Assembly (NCBI GenBank): GCA_002898975.1
Contig: BEID01000104.1
Coordinates: forward strand, 1 to 5,882
Source: a bacterium HR27
GTDB lineage: Bacteria > Chloroflexota > Chloroflexia > Thermomicrobiales > Thermomicrobiaceae
Length of the DNA: 5,882 bases
Direction of reading: 5' to 3'
The notes beneath the pieces were generated by a model. It was not told the origin of the DNA, made no database searches, and saw only the letters and a list, made by a program, of their open reading frames with translations. Below are positions 4,735-5,882 of the stretch, one piece after another (position 1 is the stretch's first letter; each line of letters begins with the position of its first letter). A program made the position numbers and the translations under genes.

Positions 4735-5882
4735 TCAGCATTGCCCTTCTTGACCAGAAGCAGCAGGCTGCACCATCGTCAACTCTGCCTCCGCCAACGC
4801 GGCGACCAGCTGACGCCAGTGGCTCACCTGTGGCGCGATGGCGGCTGCTCGCTGTCGGTCGAGTTCGCCTCCGAAGAGCGGTCCTCGACCTAACGTGCAA
4901 CCGCTCCGTGCCAGCGCCACGTACACGGCGAACTCCTCGATCGAATCGGCGAGAGTGATCGCGGCCAAATCGCGAGCGACTTGAACGAGCGCGCGAGCGA
5001 GCGTAGCGGCACGCGGGTCAACGAGAAAAGACCGTACGAATCCGTCTGGAATCCGGATCCCGGTACGGGGGAGATCGACGAGTGGATCCATGCCTTCCGG
5101 TGTGAGGATCGGATCACGGATGAGCACGCCGATCTGGTACCGTCCCAGTGAAGCCAGTCTGTCGCGCGTCCCACGAGTTGCCACGACACTCGCTGGAAGG
5201 TCCAGCCAGAGTCTTCCACCATGTGTCGGTCGGGAGGCCAGCTGTTCCGCGAGGAAGTCGGTGACAGCTTGATCGAGCAGTGCTGGACTGGGAAAACCGA
5301 GAACGACGGCCCAGCTTTCCGGAAGCTCGCTGAGCCAGTCGATCGCTTCGGTTACCACTCGTTGGGCGAGTGCCACATCGATCCCCGCACGCTCGGCCGT
5401 GCGAGCGAGTTTTTCGGCGCGATGTTCCGTTCCGTGCGGATCGATCCACCAGGGGACCAGTTCGATGCCGAAGAGCTGACCGTTCCGGAGCTGTACGATC
5501 GGGAAGCCACGGAAGCCGATCGCCTGGTGCTCGATCGCCTCGCGCAGCGCTTGTCCGAGTGTGAGTTCGCGCGCAGCCTCTTCGGCGAGTACTGGCTCGA
5601 AGAACGCGATCCGTCCTTTCCCACGGCGCTTCGCCTCATAGAGTGCGAGGTCGGCATCGCGGAGGACGTCGCGTGCCGGGCACGCACCCTCTGCGCAGAA
5701 CAACACGCCGATACTCCCACCGAGCGAGACAGTTCGCTCCTCGATGCGAAGCGGTTGCGAGAGCGCCACGAGCAGGCGCCTGGCCAGTTCTCGAGCCGCC
5801 TCCTGGTTCTGCACCGGAGCCATGACGAGAAACTCGTCACCGCCGAGTCGTCCGACCATGTCACCGCTGCGGACGGTGTGGC
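4735..5882 (-). CDS. GGDEF-EAL cyclic-di-GMP signalling protein with degenerate EAL domain (5' partial)
   Basis: The C-terminal part of a GGDEF-EAL protein; the frame runs past the right edge, so the ATG at 5859 is internal and any sensor domain is outside. Numbering starts from that Met. The diguanylate cyclase half (to about 90) has an intact GGDEF (6-10), an RSGD inhibitory-site motif (RxxD) five residues ahead of it, SLGGSIGV (45-52) and DADLALYEAKRRGKG (68-82). It should therefore make c-di-GMP, with product inhibition. The EAL half (about 98-340) keeps the fold outline but not the catalytic residues: EAL is ELV (133-135), the QPI glutamine is F119, the NLS asparagine is about G188, LEITES is LDLPAS (219-224), DDFG is RDPI (248-251), LKID is IRIP (268-271) and VAEGVE is LADSIE (303-308). 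Phosphodiesterase activity is therefore unlikely; the domain may bind nucleotide or partners. It would be read before the redoxin gene, 64 bases away. Confidence 0.92.
   Translation of the reverse strand, partial: HTVRSGDMVGRLGGDEFLVMAPVQNQEAARELARRLLVALSQPLRIEERTVSLGGSIGVLFCAEGACPARDVLRDADLALYEAKRRGKGRIAFFEPVLAEEAARELTLGQALREAIEHQAIGFRGFPIVQLRNGQLFGIELVPWWIDPHGTEHRAEKLARTAERAGIDVALAQRVVTEAIDWLSELPESWAVVLGFPSPALLDQAVTDFLAEQLASRPTHGGRLWLDLPASVVATRGTRDRLASLGRYQIGVLIRDPILTPEGMDPLVDLPRTGIRIPDGFVRSFLVDPRAATLARALVQVARDLAAITLADSIEEFAVYVALARSGCTLGRGPLFGGELDRQRAAAIAPQVSHWRQLVAALAEAELTMVQPAASGQEGQC

Noticed and set aside
1..5882. CRISPR array, insertion sequence, phage, toxin-antitoxin or defence genes
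   Set aside because: No regularly spaced repeats, transposase or integrase motifs, or terminal inverted repeats were seen on either strand.

Overview
The window is a GC-rich (visibly about 60-65% G+C), densely coded piece of a bacterial chromosome. The tandem universal stress protein with THGRSGL-type loops, the Ldh2-family dehydrogenase, the GIDE/MUL1-like membrane protein and the redoxin ending in CPEC together resemble gene content of Chloroflexota of the Thermomicrobia type. That placement is inferred from protein style only. No rRNA, tRNA, mobile element, CRISPR array or phage gene is visible, and there is no gene-free stretch longer than about 215 bases.

Layout. (1) Bases 2-841, plus strand: the 3' part of a thiamine-diphosphate 2-oxoacid dehydrogenase E1 beta subunit, cut by the left window edge just before its conserved cofactor glutamate. 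(2) Bases 862-895: a very stable 15-bp hairpin with an AGAA loop, lying between converging genes. (3) Bases 925-1800, minus strand: a two-domain UspA protein with a good predicted promoter at 1889-1917. (4) Bases 1801-2014: the divergent intergenic region, which also holds a candidate operator (11-bp direct repeats exactly 50 bp apart, plus a TCGGTG/CACCGA dyad) in front of (5) an Ldh2-family malate/lactate-type dehydrogenase, 2015-3076 plus strand, whose ribosome-binding site points to the GTG at 2015. (6) Bases 3112-5882, minus strand: three codirectional genes, read right to left. They are a GGDEF-EAL protein (cut by the right edge), a small redoxin with CADC and CPEC motifs, and a three-helix membrane protein with a GIDE/MUL1-like domain.

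How they may work together. The left half is central metabolism and stress: a 2-oxoacid dehydrogenase subunit, a nucleotide-binding stress protein and an NAD(P)-dependent 2-hydroxyacid dehydrogenase. Nothing ties these into one pathway beyond proximity. The right half is a possible operon (gaps of 64 and 89 bp) joining second-messenger signalling, thiol redox chemistry and a membrane protein of poorly known role. In its signalling protein the GGDEF half keeps its active-site and inhibitory-site motifs, while the EAL half has lost nearly all catalytic positions. This right-hand trio is the part most worth following up. I see no clear evidence of a wholly new system.
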